A DNA stretch of 64,000 nucleotides from NCBI GenBank assembly GCA_902601315.1, contig CACKMS010000006.1:20802-84801 (forward strand), written 5' to 3'. This DNA is from an uncultured Pelagibacteraceae bacterium (GTDB lineage Bacteria; Pseudomonadota; Alphaproteobacteria; Pelagibacterales; Pelagibacteraceae). The notes beneath the pieces were generated by a model. That model did no database searches. It was not told where the DNA came from and saw only the letters and a program-made list of their open reading frames with translations. How positions within the stretch are numbered: position 1 is the first letter of the stretch; each line of letters starts with the position of its first letter. A program made the translations under genes and the position numbers. Below are positions 28,544 through 37,192 of the stretch, in pieces.

Positions 28544-29119
28544 ATGAGCAAGAAATTGATAATCTTTCAAAATAAAGAATTATTTAATATCCTTTATGAA
28601 ATTAATGAAAATTTTGAGTTTAAATTAGAATTTTGTAACAAAGTAAAGGATCTTAAAAGCTTAGATTACGAAAATTCAACAGATTATTTAGTAATCAGTA
28701 AAAAAAAAATATTAAATTTAAACAACCAGATTATAATTGAAAAATATCCTATAAATATCAAAGAATTTAATCAGATTTTAAATGTTAATTTTTTGAAATC
28801 AAAATTTACTGAACAATCTAAAATAAGTTTAGGAAATTATGATTTAGATCTTAATTCAAGAATATTAAATAAAGATTCAAAAAAACTTGAGCTCACAGAA
28901 AAAGAATGCTCTATACTAGTTTTTTTGAGGCAATCCAATCAGCCAGTTAATATTAATGTTCTTCAAGAAAAGGTTTGGGGTTATAATTCTGATTTAGAAA
29001 CACATACAGTTGAAACGCATATTTATCGTCTTAGGAAAAAAATAAGTGATAAATTTTCTGACAATGAAATTATCATAAGTGATAAAAAAGGTTACTTTTT
29101 AAATGAAAAAAAAAAATAA
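28544..29119 (+). CDS. OmpR/PhoB-type winged-helix DNA-binding protein without a functional receiver
   Basis: The C-terminal 95 residues form a PhoB-type winged helix: LTEKECSILVFLRQSNQPVN, VWGYNSDLETHTVETHIYRL and RKKISD with the final wing DKKGYFL. The N-terminal 90 residues may be a remnant receiver domain, but I see no acidic pocket or phospho-acceptor Asp. It probably responds to something other than a histidine kinase, or is an orphan. The start is taken at 28544 (MSKKLIIFQ) because the upstream in-frame ATG at 28511 would overlap the divergent gene. An ArfA-like ORF begins inside its 3' end. Confidence 0.85.
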   Translation: MSKKLIIFQNKELFNILYEINENFEFKLEFCNKVKDLKSLDYENSTDYLVISKKKILNLNNQIIIEKYPINIKEFNQILNVNFLKSKFTEQSKISLGNYDLDLNSRILNKDSKKLELTEKECSILVFLRQSNQPVNINVLQEKVWGYNSDLETHTVETHIYRLRKKISDKFSDNEIIISDKKGYFLNEKKK

Positions 29120-29207
29120 TTTTGCAAAAGAACTTTTTTCCCGAAAGTACAAGCCGCGAATTGTTAAACCTAAAAAAGGAAAAGGTAGTTTTAAAAGAAA
29201 GAAATAA
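29103..29207 (+). CDS. minimal ArfA-like alternative ribosome-rescue factor (34 aa)
   Basis: The 34-codon frame encodes a very basic peptide. Its second half, VKPKKGKGSFKRKK, matches the most conserved part of ArfA (E. coli KNKKGKGSYMRKG), and the preceding KELFSRKYKPRI matches DPLFRQRV. ArfA rescues ribosomes stalled on non-stop mRNAs by recruiting RF2; the KKGKGS region enters the empty mRNA channel. The C-terminal hydrophobic tail found in E. coli is absent. The ATG lies within the last 17 bp of the regulator gene in the +1 frame, so it is probably translated by coupling. The call rests on motif similarity. Confidence 0.72.
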   Translation: MKKKNNFAKELFSRKYKPRIVKPKKGKGSFKRKK

Positions 29208-29210
29208 TAA

Positions 29211-30140
29211 TTAAAGTCTAGCACCAATTTGTTGAATGACTTGAGATGACATTTCAGTTCCTTTTTCTAAACTCTCCTTCAATGACATATTATTTACTTG
29301 TCCATGTAAAAAACCTCCTGCGAAAAGGTCTCCAGCACCTGTTAAATCAACAATTTTAAGACCCCCTTTTACGCCGCATTCAATAACTTCATCACCTTTA
29401 ATTGCTACAGCTCCATTTTCTCCTCGTGTTACTACGATTATTTTTTCAAGAGACTTAGAAAATGTTATTACTTCATCAAAATTTTTTGCATCAATAAGAG
29501 AAGTCATTTCCTGTTCATTTGCAAATGTAATATCTAGCTTGCTCTTAACTAATTCTAAAAAGTGTGGTTTGTGTCTATCCACACAAAATTGATCGGATAG
29601 AGACATCGCAACCTTGTTTGCATTTTGAATAGCTTTTTCAAATGCTTTTTTTGGATCTCCCTCATCCCAAAGATAGCCTTCAAGAAGAATAATTTCACTT
29701 TTTTTTATTGCTTCTAAACTTACATCATTCTCATTGACTTTTCCAGCAGTTCCTAAAAACGTGCACATTGTTCTTTCCGAGTCTGGTGTTACTAAAATTA
29801 AACAAGTTCCTGTAGGTAACTCTTCTTTTTTTTTATTATAAAAGTATTCAACATTTTCTTTTTTCAAACCTTCCTCATATTTACCACCTAATTCATCATC
29901 ACTTACCTTTCCTATAAATCCCACTTTATTTCCAAGTTGTGATAAACCAACAATAGAATTTGCTACAGAACCACCAGAGACAGTCTTTTCAATTTTAAGA
30001 TTTTTTAATAAGCTTTGAAATTCACTTTCCTCAAAAATTAATTTCATTGTACTTTTCGTTAAGTTATTGTTTGATATAAATTCATCATCCACCTTGCAAA
30101 TAACGTCTACTATTGCGTTTCCAATTCCTAATATTTTCAT
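29211..30140 (-). CDS. PfkB-family carbohydrate/adenosine kinase
   Basis: A 309-residue ribokinase-family enzyme. The N-terminus MKILGIGNAIVDV, the glycine pair TVSGGSVANS and the C-terminal catalytic motif DLTGAGDLFAGGF, with the base Asp and anion hole, are intact. The overall pattern, including LGTAGKVNEND, is like bacterial proteins annotated adenosine kinase, but sugar substrates are possible. I use the ATG at 30140. A longer frame to 30248 would overlap nth and add a non-family N-terminus. It follows nth by 1 bp. Confidence 0.88.
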   Translation of the reverse strand: MKILGIGNAIVDVICKVDDEFISNNNLTKSTMKLIFEESEFQSLLKNLKIEKTVSGGSVANSIVGLSQLGNKVGFIGKVSDDELGGKYEEGLKKENVEYFYNKKKEELPTGTCLILVTPDSERTMCTFLGTAGKVNENDVSLEAIKKSEIILLEGYLWDEGDPKKAFEKAIQNANKVAMSLSDQFCVDRHKPHFLELVKSKLDITFANEQEMTSLIDAKNFDEVITFSKSLEKIIVVTRGENGAVAIKGDEVIECGVKGGLKIVDLTGAGDLFAGGFLHGQVNNMSLKESLEKGTEMSSQVIQQIGARL

Positions 30141-30141
30141 T

Positions 30142-30795
30142 TTATGCTTTCTTTGTTTTAAGAGGTTTTTTTCTATTAGGATAGCAAGTAGTGCAAATTT
30201 TACAAGAAATTCCGTAACATTCTCTAGCCTTACAATATTCACGACCATAATAAATTATTTGAAGATGTAATTTGTTCCAATGTTTTTTAGGAAATAATCT
30301 TTTCAGGTCCTTTTCAGTTTGCACAACGTTTTTTCCGTTGGTGAGCCCCCATCTTTGAGCCAATCTATGTATATGGGTATCTATTGGGAAAGCAGGAAAT
30401 CCAAATCCTTGTGACATGACTACGCTTGCTGTTTTATGTCCAACGCCAGGTAGTTTTTCGAGATCTTCGAAAGATCTTGGTACTTTTCCTTTGTAATTTT
30501 TTACCAATATTTGTGATAGAATATAAATACTTTTTGCTTTAATTCTAAAAATTCCAATTTTTTGTATTAGTTTTTCTATTTTTTTCCTACCAAGTTTGAC
30601 AAAATGTTCAGGTTTATAATATTTTGGATAAATATCTTTAGTTACATTATTTACATTTTTGTCGGTACACTGAGCAGACAAAAGAACAGAGATGAGAAGT
30701 GTAAAAATATTTTTATGTTTTAATGGAATTTGCGTTTTAGGATAAAATTTATTAAGTTGTATTAAAACTATTTTAGCCCTTTGGACTTCATTCAT
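30142..30795 (-). CDS. nth: endonuclease III
   Basis: Nth removes oxidised pyrimidines and nicks the abasic site. The 217-residue protein has the helix-hairpin-helix and catalytic region LEKLPGVGHKTASVV (catalytic Lys) and FPIDTHIHRLAQRWG with the catalytic Asp. The C-terminal cysteine cluster is odd. Five cysteines occur as C-x4-C-x4-C-x2-C-x2-C in place of the usual C-x6-C-x2-C-x5-C that holds the 4Fe-4S cluster. It shares one base with dapB upstream. Confidence 0.95.
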   Translation of the reverse strand: MNEVQRAKIVLIQLNKFYPKTQIPLKHKNIFTLLISVLLSAQCTDKNVNNVTKDIYPKYYKPEHFVKLGRKKIEKLIQKIGIFRIKAKSIYILSQILVKNYKGKVPRSFEDLEKLPGVGHKTASVVMSQGFGFPAFPIDTHIHRLAQRWGLTNGKNVVQTEKDLKRLFPKKHWNKLHLQIIYYGREYCKARECYGISCKICTTCYPNRKKPLKTKKA

Positions 30796-31571
30796 TATTC
30801 AAAATTTAATACATCTCTCATTGAATAAAGACCTGGTTTTTTTGATTTTATCCACTTTGCAGCCGTAATTGCTCCTTCTGAATAAAGAGCTCTATCAAAA
30901 GCCTCATGGTTTAGAGTGATTATCTCTTTACCACTAGAAAATTTAACTTCATGTTCACCGATAATTTCACCTTTCCTTATCGAATTAAAATTTATCTTTT
31001 TGTTATATGGAAATTTTTTCTTATTTAGTAATTTTTTTCCAAGTAATTTATAAAAATCTTTATTTTTACCAACAGCTATACCTTTCCCAAGCATTAAAGC
31101 GGTTCCAGATGGAAAATCTTTTTTATGTTTGTGATGAACTTCAAAAATTTTACTTAAATATTTATCCCCAAGTGCTTTTGATGTTATTTCAGTTAAATAC
31201 ATTAGGAGATTTATTCCAAGACTCATATTACCAGCCTTTAAAATAGGAATTTTTTTTGAAATTTTTTTAATCTTATCCTCTTCGGATTTAGTAAAACCAG
31301 TGGTTCCAATAACAACTCTTTTCTTTAATTTTGAAGCTATTTTCAAAACTTCAAAGGTGCATTTAGGCACTGTGAAATCTATTATTACATCTGTTTTTTT
31401 AAACAGATTATCATTATTTAATTGTGGTTTAATCCCACCTATCTTTCTTTTTATTAATATATTTTCAGTTAAACCAATAAGTTTTATAGCTCTGTCAGTC
31501 TTTATGGATTTTATCAGCTGTTGACCCATTCTCCCCATGCACCCAGTTATTACTAAATTTATTTTTTTCAT
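30795..31571 (-). CDS. dapB: 4-hydroxy-tetrahydrodipicolinate reductase
   Basis: DapB reduces the dihydrodipicolinate precursor in the diaminopimelate and lysine pathway. The NAD(P)-binding GCMGRMGQ is at 10-17. TVPKCTFEVL, the VIGTTGFTKSEE loop, and the catalytic EVHHKHKKDFPSGTA segment with its His and Lys are present. The length of 258 is normal. It sits between dnaJ and nth in a minus-strand run; the grpE-dnaK-dnaJ-dapB linkage is common in alphaproteobacteria. Confidence 0.96.
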   Translation of the reverse strand: MKKINLVITGCMGRMGQQLIKSIKTDRAIKLIGLTENILIKRKIGGIKPQLNNDNLFKKTDVIIDFTVPKCTFEVLKIASKLKKRVVIGTTGFTKSEEDKIKKISKKIPILKAGNMSLGINLLMYLTEITSKALGDKYLSKIFEVHHKHKKDFPSGTALMLGKGIAVGKNKDFYKLLGKKLLNKKKFPYNKKINFNSIRKGEIIGEHEVKFSSGKEIITLNHEAFDRALYSEGAITAAKWIKSKKPGLYSMRDVLNFE

Positions 31572-31608
31572 TTAAAAATTTAAAGATAACTTAGATTAGC
31601 ATTAACCT

Positions 31609-32736
31609 TTAGTTTTGCCAGAAACTTTTAGCCTTTTGAAAGAATTTTTTAATACTTGGGTTTGATTTCTCGTTTTCAATTTCTCTAAATTTTTCCAGTA
31701 GTTCTTTTTGCTCCTTATTTAATGAAACAGGTACTTCAGTATTTACTTGTACATAAAGATCACCATAATCCCCACCTCTCATATAAGGCATCCCTTTTGC
31801 TCTTAACCTGAATTGTTTACCACTTTGTGTTCCTGCTGGAATTTTAATTTTAGCTTTTCCTCCATCAATAGTTGGAATCTCGATAGAGGTCCCTAATGCT
31901 GCATCAGCAATAGAAATTGGACACTCAAAAAATAAGTTTTCGTCTGAGCGTTTAAATAATTCATGAGAATGAACGTTTATAAATAAATATAAGTCTCCAT
32001 TACTTCCACCTCTAGATCCTGCTTCGCCTTTGCCAGATAATCTAATTCTTGTTCCATCATCGACACCTTTTGGAATTGTAACTGATAGTCTTTTTGATGC
32101 TTGTTTTTTTCCTTGTCCACTACAACTTCCACACGGATGAGTAATCATCTCACCAGAGCCAGAGCACTGTGGGCAGGTTTGTTGAACAGTAAAAAATCCC
32201 TGACTAGATCTTACTTGACCATGACCTCCGCACATATTACACGCACCAGCATTATGACCTGGTTTAGAACCTGAGCCAATACATGTGCCACATTTTTCTG
32301 TTGTTGAAAACTTAATATCTTGTTTTTTTCCTGAAAAAGCCTCTTCTAAAGTTATGGATAAATCATACCTTAAGTCTGAACCTCTATTATTAGATCTTCT
32401 TGATCTTCTTCCACCTCCACCAAAACCTTCACCAAAAAAGTCCTCAAAGATGTCTGAAAAAGAGCCAGAAAAGTCAAAGTTTCCAAAACCACCTCTTGCC
32501 CCTCCGCCATTTTCAAAAGCTGCATGTCCAAAATTATCGTAGTTTTGTTTTCTCTCTGAATTCGATAAGACATGGTAAGCCTCTGAAGCCTCTTTAAATT
32601 TTTCCTCAGCTGCTTTATCGCCTTTATTTTTATCTGGATGAAATTTTACCGCTAATTTTCTGTAGGCTGACTTAATTTGATCGGCTGAAGCACCTTTGTT
32701 AACACCCAAGACATCATAATAATCTCTTTTTGCCAT
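31609..32736 (-). CDS. dnaJ: chaperone DnaJ
   Basis: DnaJ delivers unfolded clients to DnaK and stimulates its ATPase. The J domain with HPD (KFHPDKNK) is at about 5-70, followed by a Gly/Phe-rich linker, four CxxCxGxG zinc modules (CGTCIGSG, CNMCGGHG, CPQCSGSG, CGSCSGQG), and the C-terminal client-binding domains. The length of 375 is normal. It follows dnaK by 28 bp, without a clear terminator between. Confidence 0.98.
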   Translation of the reverse strand: MAKRDYYDVLGVNKGASADQIKSAYRKLAVKFHPDKNKGDKAAEEKFKEASEAYHVLSNSERKQNYDNFGHAAFENGGGARGGFGNFDFSGSFSDIFEDFFGEGFGGGGRRSRRSNNRGSDLRYDLSITLEEAFSGKKQDIKFSTTEKCGTCIGSGSKPGHNAGACNMCGGHGQVRSSQGFFTVQQTCPQCSGSGEMITHPCGSCSGQGKKQASKRLSVTIPKGVDDGTRIRLSGKGEAGSRGGSNGDLYLFINVHSHELFKRSDENLFFECPISIADAALGTSIEIPTIDGGKAKIKIPAGTQSGKQFRLRAKGMPYMRGGDYGDLYVQVNTEVPVSLNKEQKELLEKFREIENEKSNPSIKKFFQKAKSFWQN

Positions 32737-32764
32737 AACTAATTATAGACAAATAGTTGTTAGT

Positions 32765-34690
32765 CTAGGCGCTTTTTTCTTTATTTTCGTCTTTTACTTC
32801 TTCAAAGTCAGCATCAACAACATTGTCGTCTTTTTTATCTTCTCCTTTAGAGTCATCTTTTGGAGCATCACCTGGCTTCGCACCTTGTTGTGATTTGTAA
32901 ATTGCTTCACCAAGTTTCATGGATGCTTGAACTAGGTCTTGAGTTTTCTTTTTTATTTCTTCTAAATCAGTTCCTTTAAGTGCGTTCCTTAGATTTGCAG
33001 ATGCATCTTCTATAGCTTTTTTATCTGCATCAGAAACTTTATTTCCATGCTCTTTTAAATTTTTTTCAGTTGAATGTAATAAAGTATCAGCTTGGTTTCT
33101 TGCATCAACGGCTTCTCTTTTTTTCTTATCAGCCTCCTTATTGCTCTCTGCATCCTTAACCATTTGGCTAATTTCTTCCTCACTCAAACCACCAGAAGCT
33201 TGAATTTGAATTTTTTGCTCTTTGCCAGTTCCTTTATCCTTAGCTGAAACGTTAACTATACCATTAGCATCAATATCGAATGTTACTTCAATTTGAGGAA
33301 CCCCTCTTGGAGCTGGTGCGATTCCAACTAGCTCAAAATTTCCTAGAACTTTATTGTCTGTTGCCATCTCTCTTTCACCTTGTAAAACTCTTATGGAAAC
33401 TGCTGGCTGATTATCTTCTGCAGTCGAAAAAACTTGGCTTTTCTTTGTAGGAATAGTCGTATTCTTTTCAATTAATTTTGTTGATACACCACCTAATGTT
33501 TCAATTCCAAGTGATAATGGAGTTACATCTAACAATAATACATCTTTAACATCACCCTGTAATACACCTGCTTGAATAGCAGCACCCATTGCAACAACCT
33601 CATCTGGGTTCACAGATTTATTTGGATCTTTACCGAAAAAGTTTTTAACTTCCTCAACTACTTTAGGCATTCTTGTCATACCACCAACTAAAACAATCTC
33701 ATCTATTTCACTTGCTGAAAGACCAGCATCTTTTAATGCAGTTTGACAAGGCGGTATTGTTCTTGAAATTAAATCTTCAACAAGAGCCTCCAATTTTGCT
33801 CTAGTCATTTTTAAGTTTATATGTTTTGGGCCTGTTTTGTCAGCTGTTATAAAAGGTAAATTTATCTCGGTTTGCGCGGCAGATGATAATTCAATCTTTG
33901 CTTTTTCTGCAGCTTCTTTGAGTCTTTGGAGCGCAAGCTTGTCTGACTTTAAATCTATACCATTTTCTTTTTTAAATTCTGAGAGAAGATACTCTACAAT
34001 TGCATTATCAAAATCTTCACCACCTAAGAATGTATCTCCATTAGTAGATTTTACTTCGAAGACACCGTCACCTAATTCAAGAATTGAAACATCGAATGTT
34101 CCACCTCCTAAATCATAAACTGCAATTTTTTTGTTTGTTTTTTTATCTAAACCATATGCAAGCGACGCTGCAGTTGGCTCATTTATAATTCTCAAGACTT
34201 CAAGGCCGGCTATTTTCCCTGCATCCTTTGTTGCTTGTCTTTGTGCATCATTAAAATATGCTGGAACAGTTATTACTGCTTGTTTTACCTCTTGGCCTAA
34301 ATATTTTTCTGCTGTCTCTTTCATTTTTTGAAGTGTGAATGCTGATATTTGAGATGGTGAATATTTTGTGCTTTTTGCTTCTATCCAAGCATCACCTTTG
34401 TCCGAATTAACTATTTTAAATGGAGCTGTCTCAACATCTTTTTTAACAGTTGGATCTTCAAAATTTCTACCAATTAATCTTTTAACAGCAAATATAGTAT
34501 TTTCAGGATTTGTTACCGCTTGTCTTTTTGCCGGCTGTCCAACTAATTTTTCATCTCCATCAGTAAACGCAACAACAGATGGAGTAGTTCTCGCACCTTC
34601 CGCGTTTTCTAAAACTTTCGCCTGTGTACCTTCCATTACGGCGACACAAGAATTAGTTGTTCCTAAATCAATTCCAATTACTTTGCTCAT
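32765..34690 (-). CDS. dnaK: chaperone DnaK (Hsp70)
   Basis: DnaK is the central Hsp70. The ATPase domain starts [20 protein letters not shown] and contains [20 protein letters not shown] and [12 protein letters not shown]; the linker [11 protein letters not shown] and substrate domain follow, and the acidic tail ends in [12 protein letters not shown]. The length of 641 is normal. Codon use is less A-biased than the neighbours, consistent with high expression. An RpoH-type promoter is visible 19-46 bp upstream, so dnaK-dnaJ can be induced independently of grpE. Confidence 0.99.
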   Translation of the reverse strand: MSKVIGIDLGTTNSCVAVMEGTQAKVLENAEGARTTPSVVAFTDGDEKLVGQPAKRQAVTNPENTIFAVKRLIGRNFEDPTVKKDVETAPFKIVNSDKGDAWIEAKSTKYSPSQISAFTLQKMKETAEKYLGQEVKQAVITVPAYFNDAQRQATKDAGKIAGLEVLRIINEPTAASLAYGLDKKTNKKIAVYDLGGGTFDVSILELGDGVFEVKSTNGDTFLGGEDFDNAIVEYLLSEFKKENGIDLKSDKLALQRLKEAAEKAKIELSSAAQTEINLPFITADKTGPKHINLKMTRAKLEALVEDLISRTIPPCQTALKDAGLSASEIDEIVLVGGMTRMPKVVEEVKNFFGKDPNKSVNPDEVVAMGAAIQAGVLQGDVKDVLLLDVTPLSLGIETLGGVSTKLIEKNTTIPTKKSQVFSTAEDNQPAVSIRVLQGEREMATDNKVLGNFELVGIAPAPRGVPQIEVTFDIDANGIVNVSAKDKGTGKEQKIQIQASGGLSEEEISQMVKDAESNKEADKKKREAVDARNQADTLLHSTEKNLKEHGNKVSDADKKAIEDASANLRNALKGTDLEEIKKKTQDLVQASMKLGEAIYKSQQGAKPGDAPKDDSKGEDKKDDNVVDADFEEVKDENKEKSA

Positions 34691-34708
34691 ATTAATTACC
34701 TTAGCTTC

Positions 34709-34736
34709 ATATAAGTGTTAATTTTACAACTACAAG
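34709..34736 (-). promoter_or_regulatory. RpoH (heat-shock sigma) promoter of dnaK
   Basis: On the minus strand CTTG (34736-34733) is followed after exactly 17 bases by CTTATAT (34715-34709), matching the alphaproteobacterial RpoH consensus CTTG-N17/18-CYTATNT. It ends 18 bp before the dnaK ATG, leaving a short leader with an AAGG ribosome binding site. Confidence 0.75.
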
Positions 34737-34748
34737 CATCCACCAAGA

Positions 34749-35390
34749 TTAATTTTTATCCATTTCTGATTGATTTTCTTGAGTTTTTTGCTCATCTTTT
34801 GATTGCTCTTCTGTCTTTCTTTTTGCTACCCCAACTAACGCTGGTCTTAATAATCTATCTTTCATCATAAATCCTTTTTGAATTTCCTGAACTATTGTTC
34901 CTGGTTCTTTAGAGTCATCCTCTATTTCCATCATTGCTTGATGAAGATTTGGGTCCAGCTTCTCATTTATAGACTTAATTGGCTCTATATTATTTTTCTT
35001 AAATATTGATAGCAAATCTTTATTAATAATTTTAAAATGTTCTAGAACTTTTTTTAAAGTGTCAGTATTTTTAATAGTCTCATCATTTTCTAATGAAATC
35101 TTTGATCTTTCAAGATTATCTAAAAGATTTAATGCTTCTCTTGCAAAAGAAATACCGCCATATTCAAAAGCATCTTCTTTTTCTTTTTCATACCTTCTTC
35201 TTTGGTTTTCCATCTCAGCAAAAGTTCTTGCAAGCTTATCTTTAATGTTAACTAATTCTTCTTCAGGTGTTAATTTTTCCTCAGTTTTTTCCTCTACATC
35301 TTTAATATCCTCAGTCTTCTCTGATTTTGATTCTTCACTTCCTGTTTGATCTTTTTTAATATTATTTTCTATTGATTCTTCTTTTTCCAT
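34749..35390 (-). CDS. grpE: nucleotide exchange factor GrpE
   Basis: GrpE releases ADP from DnaK. The N-terminal 50 residues are a charged, Glu/Lys-rich tail leading into a long coiled coil (KLARTFAEMENQRRR), then the C-terminal beta domain with LDPNLHQAM and GFMMKDRLLRPALVGVAK. I use the ATG at 35390, giving 213 residues. A longer frame to 35537 adds a hydrophobic, non-family stretch that overlaps rdgB. Divergent from rdgB with 36 bp between starts. Confidence 0.96.
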   Translation of the reverse strand: MEKEESIENNIKKDQTGSEESKSEKTEDIKDVEEKTEEKLTPEEELVNIKDKLARTFAEMENQRRRYEKEKEDAFEYGGISFAREALNLLDNLERSKISLENDETIKNTDTLKKVLEHFKIINKDLLSIFKKNNIEPIKSINEKLDPNLHQAMMEIEDDSKEPGTIVQEIQKGFMMKDRLLRPALVGVAKRKTEEQSKDEQKTQENQSEMDKN

Positions 35391-35426
35391 TAAGACGTAT
35401 ATGGTAAGTAAAACTAATTTTTCTAG

Positions 35427-36029
35427 ATGCTTAAAAAAAAAATCAAAAAAATTGTTATAGGTTCTAATAATAAGGGTAAAATCAAAGAAATTAGGGATTT
35501 GATCCCAAAAAAGTATAGAATTTTCACCCCTAGTCAATTTAAATTAAAGAGTCCCGTCGAAAAAGGAAAGTCTTTTAAAGAAAATTCTCTAATTAAAGCA
35601 AAAAATTTTTCACTAAAAACTAATATGGTTTGCATAGCTGATGACTCTGGTCTTGAAATTGACTTATTAAATAAAAAACCAGGCATTTATTCAGCAAGAT
35701 GGGGAGGTCCAAAAGGAGACTTTAATTTAGCAATTAAAAAAGTGTTTAAAGCTTTAGATAAAAAAAAAAAAAATTGGAGAGAAAAAAAAATCTCAGCAAG
35801 GTTTGTTTGTGCATTGACAATTTTTGGTCTTAAAAATAAACCTATTTTTTCAGTTGGTAAAATTGAAGGATATATATCTAATGAGCAGAGGGGTTTAAAA
35901 GGCTTTGGTTATGATCCTATATTTATACCCAAAGGAAAAAGAAAAACTTTTGGAGAGATGGATCCTAAAAAAAAATATAAAATTGATCACAGATACAAAG
36001 CATTTTTAAAAATTAGAAAATTTTTGTAA
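35427..36029 (+). CDS. rdgB: XTP/dITP diphosphatase (Ham1/RdgB)
   Basis: RdgB removes deaminated purine nucleotides (dITP, XTP) from the pool. The start IVIGSNNKGKIKEI is the family nucleotide-binding motif. DDSGLEIDLLNKKPGIYSARWGG-like sequence near residue 70-90 and GFGYDPIFIP near 160 are intact. The 200-residue protein is normal in length. A run of 14 A residues (35760-35773) lies inside the gene, encoding a Lys stretch. The 3' end overlaps the convergent LpoA-like gene by 17 bp. Confidence 0.95.
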   Translation: MLKKKIKKIVIGSNNKGKIKEIRDLIPKKYRIFTPSQFKLKSPVEKGKSFKENSLIKAKNFSLKTNMVCIADDSGLEIDLLNKKPGIYSARWGGPKGDFNLAIKKVFKALDKKKKNWREKKISARFVCALTIFGLKNKPIFSVGKIEGYISNEQRGLKGFGYDPIFIPKGKRKTFGEMDPKKKYKIDHRYKAFLKIRKFL

Positions 36030-37164
36030 ACGCTCCATTATCTATACTGTAAAAATTTAATTGGTGTGTAATTGTATTCTTATCAATCTCAAAAATACCT
36101 ATTTTTCCTTTGAATTTATTTTTTTCATAAAATATTTTTTTGTCATGATTAAAATTATTACTAAAAATTAAAAAGTAAACTAAACCGACAAGGTCATAAC
36201 TTAAAAAGGAAAGTTGATTTGCTTTTTTTTTGTATGCATTATCGTATTCTAATTTAAATAATTCGAAGTTTTCCTTATTGATCGAGGGAAAATAAATTGG
36301 TTGAAGCGAAGTTTCTTTTAAAAGTGAATTATCAAACCACTGATTCAATGCAATGTAAGAAATTCTTTTTGAAGATACATCGGTATATAAAAGAGATGTA
36401 GCTACACTTTTTAAACTCTCACCGAAATCAGCAATAATCACTGAATCAAAGTTTATCCCTCCAAGTGTATCTTTTTTATTCAGTTCCTCTATTTTTCTTT
36501 CTTTATTTATCAAAGAAGAATTTTCTATTCTTTCAATTTCATTTAACAAATTTTGCTTTCTTTCAGGGTATCTTGTAATTTTTTCAATTTGTGCAGTAAG
36601 CAATGTTGGATCTACATCATAAAAAAATTTATCTTTTAATTTTAACTTTGTTATTTTAATAGCTTGATCAATTTCATTTCTATAGTCACTTTTAGGAATT
36701 AAAATAATACTTCTTTGTATGTCATTCAAATTCCTAAACTTATCAATTGTCTGAAGTTGAGAAATTGCATTAACTCCCGCACTTATAACATTAGGGGGAT
36801 TTCCATAAATTTTATTTGTAAATGATATGAAGGTTACATCTTTTAATTCGTCAAGGTATTTTGTACTTTCATTAAATACCGGACCTATAATAATTTTAAT
36901 ACCTTGATCATTGAGAGTTTTAGATGCTTTTAATGCATCAATTGGATTAGCTTTTGTATCTTCCGGCACAATTTCAAATTTTTCATCATTAATTTTGTTA
37001 AGTGCTAGTCTTGTTGATTTAATAATAGAGTCCCCAATAGCTGAATATTCTCCACTTAAAGGCACTACAAGACCTATTCTAATTTTACCTTCTGCAAATA
37101 CTTTGCTTAAAGGTAATAAGCATAAAAAGATTATTATAATTATTTTTTTTAATAAAGTTTTCAT
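36013..37164 (-). CDS. LpoA/YraM-like periplasmic-binding-fold protein (probable penicillin-binding-protein activator)
   Basis: The 383-residue protein has a signal peptide (cleavage after KVFA, about residue 24) and a type 1 periplasmic-binding fold beginning IRIGLVVPLSGEYSAIGDS. The fold resembles branched-chain amino-acid receptors. The divergent rsmI and the nearby BON lipoprotein gene match the yraL-yraM-yraP neighbourhood, where YraM (LpoA) activates a peptidoglycan synthase. It has no lipobox, unlike LpoA. An ABC-transporter receptor is the alternative, but no permease genes are nearby. Confidence 0.7.
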   Translation of the reverse strand: MKTLLKKIIIIIFLCLLPLSKVFAEGKIRIGLVVPLSGEYSAIGDSIIKSTRLALNKINDEKFEIVPEDTKANPIDALKASKTLNDQGIKIIIGPVFNESTKYLDELKDVTFISFTNKIYGNPPNVISAGVNAISQLQTIDKFRNLNDIQRSIILIPKSDYRNEIDQAIKITKLKLKDKFFYDVDPTLLTAQIEKITRYPERKQNLLNEIERIENSSLINKERKIEELNKKDTLGGINFDSVIIADFGESLKSVATSLLYTDVSSKRISYIALNQWFDNSLLKETSLQPIYFPSINKENFELFKLEYDNAYKKKANQLSFLSYDLVGLVYFLIFSNNFNHDKKIFYEKNKFKGKIGIFEIDKNTITHQLNFYSIDNGAFTKIF

Positions 37165-37192
37165 TTAACTATTAATAATATATTTTTAAATT

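Noticed and set aside
30141..30248. N-terminal extension of the PfkB kinase
   Set aside because: The extra 36 residues overlap nth in another frame and are not family-like; MKILGIGNAIVDV is the normal start.
34131..34721. Open frames opposite dnaK, including a 117-codon frame
   Set aside because: Antisense shadows of a conserved gene with no family resemblance or ribosome binding sites.
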